A stretch of 64,000 bases of DNA from Micromonospora terminaliae (GCF_009671205.1 NZ_CP045309.1:1240001-1304000); one strand, 5' to 3'. Shown: positions 55,624-64,000, counted from the stretch's first letter. The notes: a model not told the origin generated them from the letters alone. Program-made: numbers and translations.

Positions 55624-56850
55624 TCAGTCCGCCGTCTCCGGCGGCGTCGGGGGGACGGCCAGGGCGATGGTGAGGGCGAGCACCGTGGCCGGTTCGTGGA
55701 GCCGGTCGCCGTACAGCTCGCGGAGCTTGCCCATCCGGTAGCGCACGGTCTGCGGGTGCACGAACAGGTCGGCCGCCACGTCGTCCCGGCGGCCCTGGTG
55801 CAGCAGCCAGGAGCGCAGCGTCTCGGCGAGCCGGTGCGCGGTGGCCGGGGGCAGGTCGGCCAGCGGTGCGAGGGCCTGGGCACGCAGGTCGGCCAGGGCC
55901 TCCGGGTCCATGCTGAGCAGCAGCTCGGCGAGGTGGTGCTCGGTGTCGACCGGCCCGGCGTCCCGTTCGCCGAGGCCGAGGGCGAGCGCCCGGGTGGCCC
56001 GCTGGTAGGAGGCGGCGACCCGGTGCCACGGACGGGCCGGCCCGAGCACCGCCCGGTGGCCGTGCAGCAGCCGGGTGAGCTGGCGCCGCCGGGCGCCGTG
56101 CGTGTCCGGCACCAGCAGAACCGCCAGCTCCTCGGCGGGGTCCATGCCGGGCAGGTCCTCGCCGCTCTCCAGGGTGTGCGGGCCGAGCAGCGCGAGCACG
56201 GCCCGCAGGTTCCGGCGGGGGAGCAGGACGACGGTGAGCGTCTGGGGCAGCGGCCAGTCGGCGCGTTCGGCGCTGCGCCGCAGGGCCTCCTCGGGCTCAC
56301 CGGCGAGCAGTTGCCGCGCGAGCCGCTCCAGGTTGCGGCGGCTGGCCCGGCCGACGCTGGCCAGCTCGTCGGCGTGCCCGGCCACGCTGGCCGCGGACAG
56401 CTCGTCGATGTACGCGAACATCAGCTCGGCGAACTCGGCGACCGTCTCGGCGGCCAGCCCGCTGCGGACGGTGGTGGCGGAGACCTCCCGCCAGGCGACT
56501 CGCGCCCCCACCCGGTACGCGGCGAGCAATGCGTCCATGCTGCGCCCCGAGCGGGCCTCGCCGCTGCCCAGCGCGTACGCGGCCTCCAGGGCCGGGGCGA
56601 GGGGGGTGCTCGGATCGGCCAGCTGTGCCCCGTCGATGAGCTGGAGGAAGGTGCCCAGCGCGATGCGTACGGCGTTCTCGATCTTTTCCCGCATCGTGCC
56701 GGTGAGCGCGCCGGAGTAGTCGGGCACCTCGACGGTGATCGCGCTGACGGTACGCTCGGCGACGACGGGGAGCCGGTCGCGGAGGCGGGCCGACACCCGC
56801 GCGTCGAGTTCGAGATGGGCCGCGCGAGAGTTCGCGTGGTCGTCCGACAT
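55624..56850 (-). CDS. PucR-family transcriptional regulator
   Basis: The 408-residue protein has a C-terminal PucR HTH (AETLRSWLLHQGRRDDVAAD, then HPQTVRYRMGKLRELYGD). The middle is GGDEF-like, and the helical N-terminal part matches the RsbRD-like domain (MREKIENAVRIALGTFLQLI). ATG 56850 has GGGGAG 6 bases upstream. It is divergent from the reductase-desaturase operon with 83 bp between starts, so it likely controls that operon. Confidence 0.9.
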   Translation of the reverse strand: MSDDHANSRAAHLELDARVSARLRDRLPVVAERTVSAITVEVPDYSGALTGTMREKIENAVRIALGTFLQLIDGAQLADPSTPLAPALEAAYALGSGEARSGRSMDALLAAYRVGARVAWREVSATTVRSGLAAETVAEFAELMFAYIDELSAASVAGHADELASVGRASRRNLERLARQLLAGEPEEALRRSAERADWPLPQTLTVVLLPRRNLRAVLALLGPHTLESGEDLPGMDPAEELAVLLVPDTHGARRRQLTRLLHGHRAVLGPARPWHRVAASYQRATRALALGLGERDAGPVDTEHHLAELLLSMDPEALADLRAQALAPLADLPPATAHRLAETLRSWLLHQGRRDDVAADLFVHPQTVRYRMGKLRELYGDRLHEPATVLALTIALAVPPTPPETAD

Positions 56851-56911
56851 GTTGTTCTCCCCGAACAAAAACCTGTGGCCATTTCACCTTTGCCGGTCAA
56901 GATGTTATGCG

Positions 56912-56933
56912 ATCACGCAGTCACCCTGGTGAT
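56912..56933. promoter_or_regulatory. inverted repeat just before the reductase start, candidate operator
   Basis: ATCAC and GTGAT are separated by 12 bases and end directly at ATG 56934. A TTATG -10-like stretch lies at 56904-56908. It is a possible PucR site. Confidence 0.35.
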
Positions 56934-58025
56934 ATGACCACAACTGCCCCCCGCCGCCCCCAGAAGGTCACCTTCCGGGACAGACTGTCGCGGCTGGCCG
57001 GCGCGGTCACCACCCCGCTGCTGCCCGGGGACTATCTCGACCTCGTCGCGCCGCTGCGCGCCGGCGCCCCGCTGCGGGGCCGGATCGTCGCCGTCCGTCC
57101 GGAGACCCGGGACGCCGCGACCGTGGTCATCCGGCCGGGCCGCAGCTGGCAGGGACACCTGCCCGGACAGTACGTGCGCCTCGGCGTGGACGTCGACGGG
57201 GTACGCCAGTGGCGCGCGTACTCGGTCACCTCGGTGCCGGGCGCCGCGGACGGTCTGATCTCCGTCACCGTGAAGGCGATCCCCGACGGCAAGGTCAGCA
57301 ACCACCTGGTCCGCCGGGTCCGGCCCGGCACGATCGTGCAGCTCGACCAGGCGCAGGGCGACTTCGTCGTGCCCGAGGCGACCCCCGGACCGGTCCTGTT
57401 CCTCACCGCCGGCAGCGGCATCACCCCGGTCATGGGGATGCTCCGCGCCGGCCTGCACGACCGCGCCGACGTGGTGCTGGTGCACTCGGCGCCGGCCCGG
57501 GACGACGTCGTCTTCGGCCCCGAGCTGCGGGCGCTCGCCGAGGCCGGCGCGCTGCGGCTGATCGAGCGGCACACCGACACGGGCGGCCTGCTCGGCGTCG
57601 ACGAACTGGCCGGCCTGGTGCCCGACCACCTCGACCGGGAGGCCTGGGCCTGCGGCCCGATCGGCATGCTCGACGCCGTCGAGGGGTACTGGGCGTCTCA
57701 CGGGCTCGCCGACCGGCTGCACACCGAGCGGTTCCGGCCCACCGTGATCTCGCCGGGGGAGGGCGGCACCGTGACGTTCACCGGCAGCGGCGTGACCGTC
57801 GAGGCCGACGGGGCCACCCCGATCCTCGACGCCGGCGAGCGGGCCGGGGTGCTGATGCCGTCCGGCTGCAGGATGGGCATCTGCTTCGGCTGCGTCGTCC
57901 CGCTACGGGAGGGCGCGGTGCGCGACCTGCGCAACGGCGACGTCACCACCGCCGTACCCGGAGACGGCGTGCTCGTGCAGACCTGCGTGTCGGCGGCCGC
58001 CGGTACCTGCGACATCGAACTCTGA
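56934..58025 (+). CDS. ferredoxin reductase with C-terminal 2Fe-2S domain (desaturase electron donor)
   Basis: The 363-residue protein has an FAD-binding domain (QYVRLGVDVDGVRQWRAYSV), an NAD(P)-binding domain (GPVLFLTAGSGITPVMGML, CGPIGMLDAVEGYW) and a plant-type ferredoxin domain with CRMGICFGC and a late QTCVS Cys. It resembles the reductase that serves acyl-CoA desaturases in mycobacteria (Rv3230c type). It is translated with the desaturase gene 16 bp downstream and passes electrons from NAD(P)H to it. Confidence 0.92.
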   Translation: MTTTAPRRPQKVTFRDRLSRLAGAVTTPLLPGDYLDLVAPLRAGAPLRGRIVAVRPETRDAATVVIRPGRSWQGHLPGQYVRLGVDVDGVRQWRAYSVTSVPGAADGLISVTVKAIPDGKVSNHLVRRVRPGTIVQLDQAQGDFVVPEATPGPVLFLTAGSGITPVMGMLRAGLHDRADVVLVHSAPARDDVVFGPELRALAEAGALRLIERHTDTGGLLGVDELAGLVPDHLDREAWACGPIGMLDAVEGYWASHGLADRLHTERFRPTVISPGEGGTVTFTGSGVTVEADGATPILDAGERAGVLMPSGCRMGICFGCVVPLREGAVRDLRNGDVTTAVPGDGVLVQTCVSAAAGTCDIEL

Positions 58026-58041
58026 CAGGAGGCCCTCCGAC

Positions 58042-59184
58042 GTGACAGTGATCCAGAAGAAGGCGGACAACCCGATCGCCCACCTCAGCGCCGAGGACGT
58101 CGAGATCATCGGCAAGGAGCTGGACGCGATCCGGGACCGGGTGATCGCCGACCGGGGTGAGCGGGACGCCCGCTACATCCGCAAGGTGATCAAGACCCAG
58201 CGAACGCTGGAGCTGAGCAGCCGCGCCGTGCTGCTGTTCTCGCTGTTCCCGCCGGCCTGGATCGTCGGCACGGCCGGCCTCGCGGTGGCCAAGATCCTGG
58301 ACAACATGGAGATCGGGCACAACGTCCTGCACGGGCAGTGGGACTGGATGCGCGACCCGAAGATCCACTCCACCACCTGGGACTGGGACCACGTCTCCCC
58401 GCCCGAGCAGTGGAAGCACTCGCACAACGAGCTGCACCACCGCTACACCAACGTGCTCGGCAAGGACAACGACCTCGGCTACGGCATCATGCGGGTCGAC
58501 GAGGACCAGCCGTGGCACCCGGCGTACCTGGGCCAGCCGTTCTACAACTTCGTGAACGCCTGCTTCTTCGAGTACGGCATCGCCGCGTACGACCTGGAGC
58601 TGGGGGAGAACCTCAAGAACGGCCGGCACAAGGACCCGGCGTTCCGGGCCCGCGCCAAGGCGGTCGGCCGCAAGATCCGCCGCCAGGTGCTCAAGGACTA
58701 CGTGCTGCACCCGCTGCTGTCCGGCCCGTCGTTCCTGTCCACGCTCGCCGCCACGTTCACCGCGAACCTGATCCGCAACCTGTGGAGCCACTCGGTGATC
58801 ATGTGCGGGCACTTCCCGAACGGCGTGGAGACCTTCGAGAAGACCTCCATCGAGGGCGAGACGCGCGGCGAGTGGTACCTGCGGCAGATGCTCGGCTCGG
58901 CCAACATCAGCGGCAGCCGGCTGCTGCACATCATGACCGGCAACCTGTCGTACCAGATCGAGCACCACCTCTTCCCCGACCTGCCGAGCAACCGCTACCA
59001 GGAGATCGCCCCGCAGGTCCGGGCCCTGTTCGACCGGCACGGGCTGAAGTACACCACCGGCCCACTGCCCAAGCAGGTCGCCTCCGCCTGGTGGAAGGTG
59101 ATCCGGCTGTCGCTGCCCAACCGGCGCGCCGACCGCCGCCAGCCGGTGGCCCCGGCCCCACTGGTCTCCTCCGGCACGGCCTGA
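58042..59184 (+). CDS. membrane fatty-acid (acyl-CoA) desaturase
   Basis: The 380-residue di-iron desaturase has the three His boxes HNVLH, HNELHH and QIEHH and hydrophobic segments near 62-85 and 225-250. It introduces a double bond into acyl chains and changes membrane fluidity. The start is GTG, and AGGAGG lies 11-12 bases upstream. The pairing with an upstream reductase parallels mycobacterial DesA3 with Rv3230c. A hairpin follows. Confidence 0.93.
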   Translation: MTVIQKKADNPIAHLSAEDVEIIGKELDAIRDRVIADRGERDARYIRKVIKTQRTLELSSRAVLLFSLFPPAWIVGTAGLAVAKILDNMEIGHNVLHGQWDWMRDPKIHSTTWDWDHVSPPEQWKHSHNELHHRYTNVLGKDNDLGYGIMRVDEDQPWHPAYLGQPFYNFVNACFFEYGIAAYDLELGENLKNGRHKDPAFRARAKAVGRKIRRQVLKDYVLHPLLSGPSFLSTLAATFTANLIRNLWSHSVIMCGHFPNGVETFEKTSIEGETRGEWYLRQMLGSANISGSRLLHIMTGNLSYQIEHHLFPDLPSNRYQEIAPQVRALFDRHGLKYTTGPLPKQVASAWWKVIRLSLPNRRADRRQPVAPAPLVSSGTA

Positions 59185-59190
59185 CCGCTC

Positions 59191-59224
59191 CGCCGCCCAC
59201 CGGCCGCTATTCCGGTGGGCGGCG
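59191..59224 (+). terminator. hairpin after the desaturase gene
   Basis: A perfect 13-bp stem (CGCCGCCCACCGG and its complement) with an 8-base loop begins 6 bp after the stop. No T run follows. Confidence 0.65.
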
Positions 59225-59246
59225 CCCCATCAGATCGGCTACCGTC

Positions 59247-59321
59247 ATGGGCATGGACCTCAGGCGCAGCACCACCGCCGCAGCCGCGCGAGCTTCCCGC
59301 TCGCCGGTTGCCGCCGCCTGA
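59247..59321 (+). CDS. Ala-rich 24-residue ORF, possible leader peptide of the AlaRS-like gene
   Basis: The peptide MGMDLRRSTTAAAARASRSP plus VAAA contains 8 Ala among 24 residues, seven of them GCN codons in two clusters and one single. A TACCGT -10-like element lies 5 bases upstream of ATG. No ribosome site is seen, so translation may be leaderless. A large hairpin follows, then the AlaRS-like gene. Confidence 0.4.
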   Translation: MGMDLRRSTTAAAARASRSPVAAA

Positions 59322-59340
59322 CCTGCCCCATTCCCGCCGG

Positions 59341-59405
59341 CGACCGGAAACGGTCCGCGGCGTCGTCGTCTCACGCCACCGCCCGTGCGGCGGACCGTCC
59401 GGTCG
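59341..59405 (+). promoter_or_regulatory. long hairpin between the Ala-rich ORF and the AlaRS-like gene
   Basis: CGACCGGA-AA-CGGTCCGC (59341-59358) pairs with GCGGACCGTCCGGTCG (59390-59405), 16 bp with one 2-base bulge. It ends 22 bp before ATG 59428. With the Ala-rich ORF it resembles a ribosome-mediated attenuator. Confidence 0.5.
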
Positions 59406-59427
59406 TCCCCACCGGAAGGCCCGTGCC

Positions 59428-60615
59428 ATGACACCCGACCAGATCGTCCACACCTTCGTCGACCACTACCACCGCCGGGGCCACCGGGACGCGCCGGAGA
59501 GCTCGCTCGTCCCGCCGCCCGGCGACCCGGTGCTCTTCACCACCTCCGGCATGCACCCGCTCACCCCGTACCTGTTGGGGCGCCCGCACCCCGGCGGCCG
59601 GCGGCTCGTCAACGTGCAGCGCTGCCTGCGCACCACCGACCTCGACGAGGTCGGTGACCGCACGCACCTGACCGTCTTCGACATGCTCGGCTCCTGGTCG
59701 CTCGGCGACTACGACATCGCGACCAGCCTGCGCTGGGGGTTCGAGCTGCTCACCGACGGCTTCGGCATCGACCCGGGCCGGCTGCACGCCACCGTCTTCG
59801 GCGGCAACGACCAGGTCGGCCCGGACGAGACGGCGCTCGGCACCTGGACCGGGCTGGGCGTGCCGGTCGAGACGAACGGCACCGAGAACTGGTGGTCCAA
59901 CGGCCCGACCGGCCCGTGCGGGCCCGACTCGGAGATCTTCGTGTGGACCGGGGACGGGCCGCCGGTCGGTACCCCCGGCACCGACGAGCGTTGGATGGAG
60001 GTCTGGAACCACGTCCAGATGCGCCACCACCGGCACCCCGACGGCCGGCTGACGCCGCTGCCGACGTCCAGCATCGACACGGGCATGGGCCTGGAACGGC
60101 TGGAGATGGTGCTGCGCGGCGGCCGGTCGGTCTTCGAGGGCGCGGGCCTGAGCCCGTGGGTGGGCCCGGTCCGCGACCGGTGGAACCTGCGCGGCCCGGA
60201 CCTGCGCGTGGTCACCGACCACCTGCGCTCCGCGGTGGTCGTGCTCGGTGACGGGGTACGCCCCGGCAACACCGGCCGTGGCTACGTGCTGCGCCGGCTG
60301 GTCCGGCGGGCGCTCACCGTGCTCTGGCGCGACGACTCGTCGCGGAGCCTGACCGAGCTGCCCGACGAGCCGTTCCGCGACTCCGGCCAACGGTTCCGAC
60401 AGGATCCCGACATTCCGCGGCTGCGCGCGGTCCTGGCCGACGAGGAACGGCGCTTCCGGGGGCTGCTGCTCCGGGGCCGCCCGTTGGTCGACCGGGTGCG
60501 GGCGCGCGGACCCCTGACCGAGCGGGACTACCACTGGCTGCACGACACCCACGGGCTGCCCCGCGACCTGGTCGACGGCCTGCTCGCCGGGGTTGAACCC
60601 GGCTCGCGGCGTTAG
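59428..60615 (+). CDS. alanyl-tRNA synthetase catalytic-core paralogue (truncated AlaRS-like)
   Basis: This 395-residue protein matches only the class II core of AlaRS. It has motif 1 (FTTSGMHPLTPYLLG), the QRCLRTTDLDEVG segment, motif 2 (TVFDMLGSWSLGDY), SNGPTGPCGPDSE, motif 3 (SSIDTGMGLERLE) and GRGYVLRRLVRRAL. The editing domain, the DHHA1/C-Ala domain and the zinc site are absent; full AlaRS is near 880 residues. It could activate alanine, or a related amino acid, for a carrier or small molecule, or be a spare AlaRS. ATG 59428 has GGAAGG upstream. Confidence 0.87.
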   Translation: MTPDQIVHTFVDHYHRRGHRDAPESSLVPPPGDPVLFTTSGMHPLTPYLLGRPHPGGRRLVNVQRCLRTTDLDEVGDRTHLTVFDMLGSWSLGDYDIATSLRWGFELLTDGFGIDPGRLHATVFGGNDQVGPDETALGTWTGLGVPVETNGTENWWSNGPTGPCGPDSEIFVWTGDGPPVGTPGTDERWMEVWNHVQMRHHRHPDGRLTPLPTSSIDTGMGLERLEMVLRGGRSVFEGAGLSPWVGPVRDRWNLRGPDLRVVTDHLRSAVVVLGDGVRPGNTGRGYVLRRLVRRALTVLWRDDSSRSLTELPDEPFRDSGQRFRQDPDIPRLRAVLADEERRFRGLLLRGRPLVDRVRARGPLTERDYHWLHDTHGLPRDLVDGLLAGVEPGSRR

Positions 60616-60651
60616 CCGTGGCAGGCCGTCGCACCTGGTCGGCGTGCCCCG

Positions 60652-60684
60652 TCGGGCGGGGCTCGATCCGCGGGCCCCGCCCGA
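60652..60684. terminator. hairpin between convergent genes
   Basis: A perfect 11-bp stem (TCGGGCGGGGC and its complement) with an 11-base loop lies between the ends of the AlaRS-like and carboxypeptidase genes. Confidence 0.6.
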
Positions 60685-60709
60685 CAACGACGCATCAGCC
60701 CTACGACCG

Positions 60710-62155
60710 CTACGGGCGGCGGGTCAGGCGCCACCACAGGGAGGGCGCCGCGGCGCCCGTATCGGTACGGAGATCGACGCGCCTGCCCGCAGCCTCGACC
60801 GAACCGACCGTCTGGCCGGCCGTGACCTCGGCGCCGGGCGTGACCGTCACGACCCGGACCGGGACGGCCGACCCCGGCCACCCGATGACTTTCAGCGGTG
60901 CGCCAGGGCTCACCGCGGCGGTGGCGCCCCACGCGGTCCGCACCTCACCAGCCCGGCCCGTGGCCAGCAGGGTGTATTCCTTGACGTTGCGCCGCACCGC
61001 CGCGAGGAGTCGGCGGACCACCCCGTTGACAGCGACGAGCTGCTCGGGCGTGTTGGCCCCGGGCTGGTTGAACACCGCGCCGACCACGACCAACGTATTC
61101 GTGCCCACCTTGATCCGGGCGGCGAAGACGAGGTTGCCACCCGCCTCGTCCGTCGAGCCGGTCTTGATGCCGAAGACGCCTTCGACGCCGAGCAGGTCGT
61201 TGTAGTTCCGGATTCGCCCGGCGACGGGGATGGTGGCCTCGCGCAGCTCGACGATGGTCGCGAAGACCGGCATCTTGAGCGCGGCTCGCGCGAGGGTGAC
61301 CTGGTCGGGCGCGGTGCTGACGGTGCTCGGCAGGAAGCCGCTCGGGTCGGTGTAGCGGGTGTGCCGGAGGCCCAGCTCGTCCGCCGCGGCGTTCATCTTG
61401 TCGACGAAGGCCGCTTCGCTGCCCGCGTCCCAGACCGCGAGCTGGTGCGCGATGTTGTTCGCCGAGGGAAGCATGAGGGCTTCCAGGGCGTCCCGCTCGG
61501 TGAGCCGTTCCCCGGCGACGACCGGCACCAGTGACTGGCCGCTGGGGATCCGCGCGTGGTAGTCGGCCACGTCCGCGGCCGTCACCGTCAGGGTCGGACC
61601 CTGCTCATTCCCGCTCAGCGGGTGGTCCCTGAGGATGACGTACGCGGTCATCACCTTGGCCACGCTGCCGATGGGCTTGGCCGCGCCGCCGCCCGAGCCA
61701 CCGAGCCGGCCCAGTCCCTCGATCATCAGCTCCGCCGAGCCTCGCTGCGGCCAGGGCAGGACCGGCTTCGCGCCCGGAACACGCAGCGTGGCGGCGATCG
61801 ACGTGCTGACGGTCGCGGCGGGGAGCTCCCGGGTGAGCTGAACCGCCACACCCGTGCCGAGCAGCGCGGCCAGGACGAGAACCATCACGACGGGGAGCAC
61901 CCGACGGCGACGCTTCGCCGGGCCCGGAGCGGGCCGGTGCCCGGCGGCACCCGCCGGGGTCGCGCGCCCCGCCGCCCGAGGGTGGGCGGCACCGCCGGTC
62001 GTCGCGGACGGGGGCACCGCCGGATGGCCGTCCGCGCGACGGCCGTAGACGGCACCGGCGGATCGCCGCGTAACGGGCATCTCCCGATGGCCGGTGTCGC
62101 CGTACGTCGGCCGGTAGGGCCTGCCGCCGTCTGCCGGTCCGCCAACCTGTGGCAT
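60710..62155 (-). CDS. second D-alanyl-D-alanine carboxypeptidase (S11), signal-anchored
   Basis: The 481-residue protein has a disordered N-terminal ~75 residues (Ala/Pro/Arg), one membrane helix (about 78-100, VLPVVMVLVLAALLGTGVAV), then an S11 domain with IGSVAKVMTAY (SxxK), MLPSANNIAHQL (SxN) and GIKTGSTDEAGGN (KTG). It differs in topology from the first carboxypeptidase, being anchored at its N-terminus. ATG 62155 has GGGGAAGG upstream. It is divergent from the AAA ATPase gene, about 200 bp away. Confidence 0.92.
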   Translation of the reverse strand: MPQVGGPADGGRPYRPTYGDTGHREMPVTRRSAGAVYGRRADGHPAVPPSATTGGAAHPRAAGRATPAGAAGHRPAPGPAKRRRRVLPVVMVLVLAALLGTGVAVQLTRELPAATVSTSIAATLRVPGAKPVLPWPQRGSAELMIEGLGRLGGSGGGAAKPIGSVAKVMTAYVILRDHPLSGNEQGPTLTVTAADVADYHARIPSGQSLVPVVAGERLTERDALEALMLPSANNIAHQLAVWDAGSEAAFVDKMNAAADELGLRHTRYTDPSGFLPSTVSTAPDQVTLARAALKMPVFATIVELREATIPVAGRIRNYNDLLGVEGVFGIKTGSTDEAGGNLVFAARIKVGTNTLVVVGAVFNQPGANTPEQLVAVNGVVRRLLAAVRRNVKEYTLLATGRAGEVRTAWGATAAVSPGAPLKVIGWPGSAVPVRVVTVTPGAEVTAGQTVGSVEAAGRRVDLRTDTGAAAPSLWWRLTRRP

Positions 62156-62356
62156 CCGCGTCCTTCCCCCGACCACTACGAACACGCCGGGAAGAACCTA
62201 GCAACCGCCCCTCCGCCGAGGCTGCCGGCAGCCGACATCTGCCACGACCCGGTCGACGGCCGGTGGGCCGAGCACGGTCGGGCGGTGCGGTGGCAGCGGC
62301 GGTGGTCCGGTGTCAGACTCGGCAGCGGGGACCGCCGCAGCGAGGGACGTGGACGC

Positions 62357-63817
62357 ATGGGGTATGAGGTCAGGCCGGACGAGGAGACCTGGACACCGCT
62401 CGGCGCCCGGGTCACCGTCGTCGACGCCGCCGCGCTGCTCACCGCCGCCGCCGCCGGCCCGGTCGAGCTGCTGGCCGGCACCGACTTCCCGGCCCCGGTC
62501 CGCGAGGTCCGCAGCAGCGTCCGGGCCCACGACGGCGTGCACCGCTTCGAGGCGTACCTGCGAGTCGACGGGCCCGGCTCGACCGTCGGGCTGCTCGCCC
62601 TCGGTATCGCCGGCCCGGTCGGGCTCCTGCTCGCCCAGCGGCTCGCCGCGGGTACCGGGGACGGGCTGGCCGCCGGCGTCGGCCGGGTGGCCGCCGAGGC
62701 CGGCCGGCGGCTCGGGCTGCGCCCCGCCGACACCGCGCTCGCCGAAACACCTCGCGACCGGGCCGGTCAGGACGTGCTGCGCACCGCCGAGGAGCTGGGG
62801 CTGCGCCCGCGGGTCAGCCAGGACGGCGGAGCGCTGACCGTCCGCGCCTCGGTGCCCAGCGCCGAGGTGACCCCGGCGCACCTGCGCGCCATGGTCGAGC
62901 TGGTGCTCCAGACCGTACGCGAGCTGGCCGGCGACACCCCGGAGCCGACGGTGCTGCGCGGCCGGACGTACACCGTGGGCCGGCGCGAGGCCATCACGAC
63001 GCCGGCCGGCAGCGCGACGGTGACCCTCGACCAGGTCGGCGGACTGGCCGAGGTCGTCGGCCGGTTCCGCGAGGTCGCGGTGTCGTTCCGGCACCCGCAG
63101 GCCATGGCCCGCTGGGGCGCGCGGCGACCGCAGGGCATCCTGCTGTACGGGCCGCCGGGCACCGGCAAGACCATGCTGGCCCGGGCCCTCGCGAACGAGA
63201 TCGGCGCGGACTTCGTGGAGATCCGCACCCCGGAGATCCTGGACAAGTTCCTCGGCGGCTCCGAACGCAACATCAAGCGGATCTTCCGGGAGGCGCGCCG
63301 CTACCGGCGGCCCACCGTCATGCTCTTCGACGAGTTCGACAGCATCATCAGCTACGCCGGCTCCGGCGGCGACGCGGCCAGCCAGGCGGTCAACGCGGTG
63401 GCCGGCATCTTCAAGCAGGAGATGAACACGCTGTTCGAGGAGAACCCGGACGTCATCGTGGTGGCCACCACCAACTTCCCGCAGCGGGTGGACGCCTCGC
63501 TGACCCGGTCCGGCCGCTTCGACCTCAAGATCTCCATCCCGGCGCCGGACGAGGCCGGCCGCGCCGAGATCCTCGCCAAGATGATCCGGGAGCTCATCGA
63601 CCGGCACGAGCGGCCCGGCTTCCGGATGTTCGCCGCGGACGTCGACCCCGCCGCGCTGGCCGCCGCCACGCCCGGCCTCACCGGGGCCGACCTGCGGGAG
63701 GTGCTGCGCCGGGTGCAACTCGCCAAGGCGCTCCGGGAGGCCACGGAGGGTGCGCCGCCCGCCCCGATCAGTCAGGATGACCTCCGAGAGGCCGTCGCGG
63801 GGCTGCGCCGCGGCTGA
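62357..63817 (+). CDS. AAA ATPase (Vps4/FtsH-like core) with unique N-terminal domain
   Basis: The 486-residue protein has a ~210-residue N-terminal region of unknown fold and an AAA module: Walker A GPPGTGKT (265-272), Walker B VMLFDEFDS (Asp325-Glu326), sensor 1 VVATTNFP and an arginine-finger segment LTRSGRFDLKI. There is no protease domain or membrane helix. It probably remodels a protein complex; the partner is unknown. ATG 62357 has GAGGGA 9 bases upstream. The next gene follows after 23 bp. Confidence 0.9.
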   Translation: MGYEVRPDEETWTPLGARVTVVDAAALLTAAAAGPVELLAGTDFPAPVREVRSSVRAHDGVHRFEAYLRVDGPGSTVGLLALGIAGPVGLLLAQRLAAGTGDGLAAGVGRVAAEAGRRLGLRPADTALAETPRDRAGQDVLRTAEELGLRPRVSQDGGALTVRASVPSAEVTPAHLRAMVELVLQTVRELAGDTPEPTVLRGRTYTVGRREAITTPAGSATVTLDQVGGLAEVVGRFREVAVSFRHPQAMARWGARRPQGILLYGPPGTGKTMLARALANEIGADFVEIRTPEILDKFLGGSERNIKRIFREARRYRRPTVMLFDEFDSIISYAGSGGDAASQAVNAVAGIFKQEMNTLFEENPDVIVVATTNFPQRVDASLTRSGRFDLKISIPAPDEAGRAEILAKMIRELIDRHERPGFRMFAADVDPAALAAATPGLTGADLREVLRRVQLAKALREATEGAPPAPISQDDLREAVAGLRRG

Positions 63818-63840
63818 CGACGGCCGGCGGAAGGAGCACC

Positions 63841-64000
63841 GTGTCGTCGTCCACCCTGCTGTCCCGTCGCGATCTGGCGTTCCTGCTGCACGACTGGCTC
63901 GACGTCGGCCGGCTGACCGAGCGGCCGCGCTACGCCGAGCACTCGCGGGAGACCTTCGACGCCGTGCTGGACCTCGCCGCGCAGGTCGCCGCCGAGCAGT
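63841..64000 (+). CDS. N-terminus of a probable acyl-CoA dehydrogenase (cut by window edge)
   Basis: From GTG 63841 the 53 visible residues read SSSTLLSRRDLAFLLHDWLD, then RYAEHSRETFDAVLDLAAQ. This matches the start of actinobacterial acyl-CoA dehydrogenases with an N-terminal extension. GGAAGGAG precedes the start. The rest lies outside the window. Confidence 0.7.
   Translation, partial: MSSSTLLSRRDLAFLLHDWLDVGRLTERPRYAEHSRETFDAVLDLAAQVAAEQ

Overview
The window looks like part of the chromosome of a filamentous actinomycete, most likely Micromonosporaceae. GC is very high, many starts are GTG, and the order tlyA-nadK-recN-steA-steB-...-pyrG-nudix-ald-xerD-parA-scpA-scpB-rluB-cmk-der is the conserved actinobacterial block. 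No species can be named from the sequence alone.

Layout. From 1 to 29.5 kb is a housekeeping block on the plus strand. It holds rRNA methylation and NAD kinase, a large secreted subtilase (2.77-6.5 kb) with a convergent TrmB/LuxR-type regulator, recN, and a tightly packed envelope run: steA, steB, an MraY-like protein, a MurJ-like flippase, a GT4 glycosyltransferase and a phosphatase-like membrane protein. Then come pyrG, nudix, ald, xerD, the chromosome-organisation genes parA-scpA-scpB, rluB, cmk and der. Short repeats interrupt this block. One is an 80-bp insert between pyrG and nudix. Another is a 47-bp palindrome read through in frame inside scpB.

From 29.6 to 35.5 kb is a relic integrative element in tRNA-Pro(GGG). 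The 3' end of the tRNA is repeated at 35466-35502, and a pair of 25-bp repeats lies inside the two ends. The integrase is only a C-terminal fragment next to a frameshifted conserved gene. Inside are two adjacent cassettes bounded by inverted subterminal repeats, one with a membrane protein and one with an orphan barstar. There is also a cupin, and a 1.8-kb segment (DUF402 protein plus methyltransferase) between two copies of a tmRNA-3'-end-like sequence.

From 35.6 to 64 kb is an accessory but intact arm. It begins with an mraY gene outside any division cluster, coupled to a 23-codon ORF, and a secreted M20 peptidase. Next is an operon of ABC ATPase, permease and secreted YncE/phosphoesterase, then a DHA2 drug exporter divergent from an HxlR regulator. 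After these come a GNAT protein, an epoxide hydrolase with a possible leader peptide and a sequestered ribosome site, a FUSC-type membrane protein and a D-Ala-D-Ala carboxypeptidase. A Tat/lipoprotein beta-propeller, an ECF sigma/anti-sigma pair that appears to start at CTG, and a lipoprotein follow. A PucR regulator is divergent from a ferredoxin reductase plus acyl desaturase pair. The window ends with a catalytic-core-only AlaRS paralogue preceded by an Ala-rich small ORF and hairpin, a second carboxypeptidase, an AAA ATPase, and the start of a probable acyl-CoA dehydrogenase.

The least explained pieces are the repeat-bounded cassettes in the tRNA-Pro relic, the steAB-linked envelope operon, the palindrome inside scpB, and the AlaRS fragment with its leader-like upstream region. 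All calls come from reading the sequence; no database search was run.
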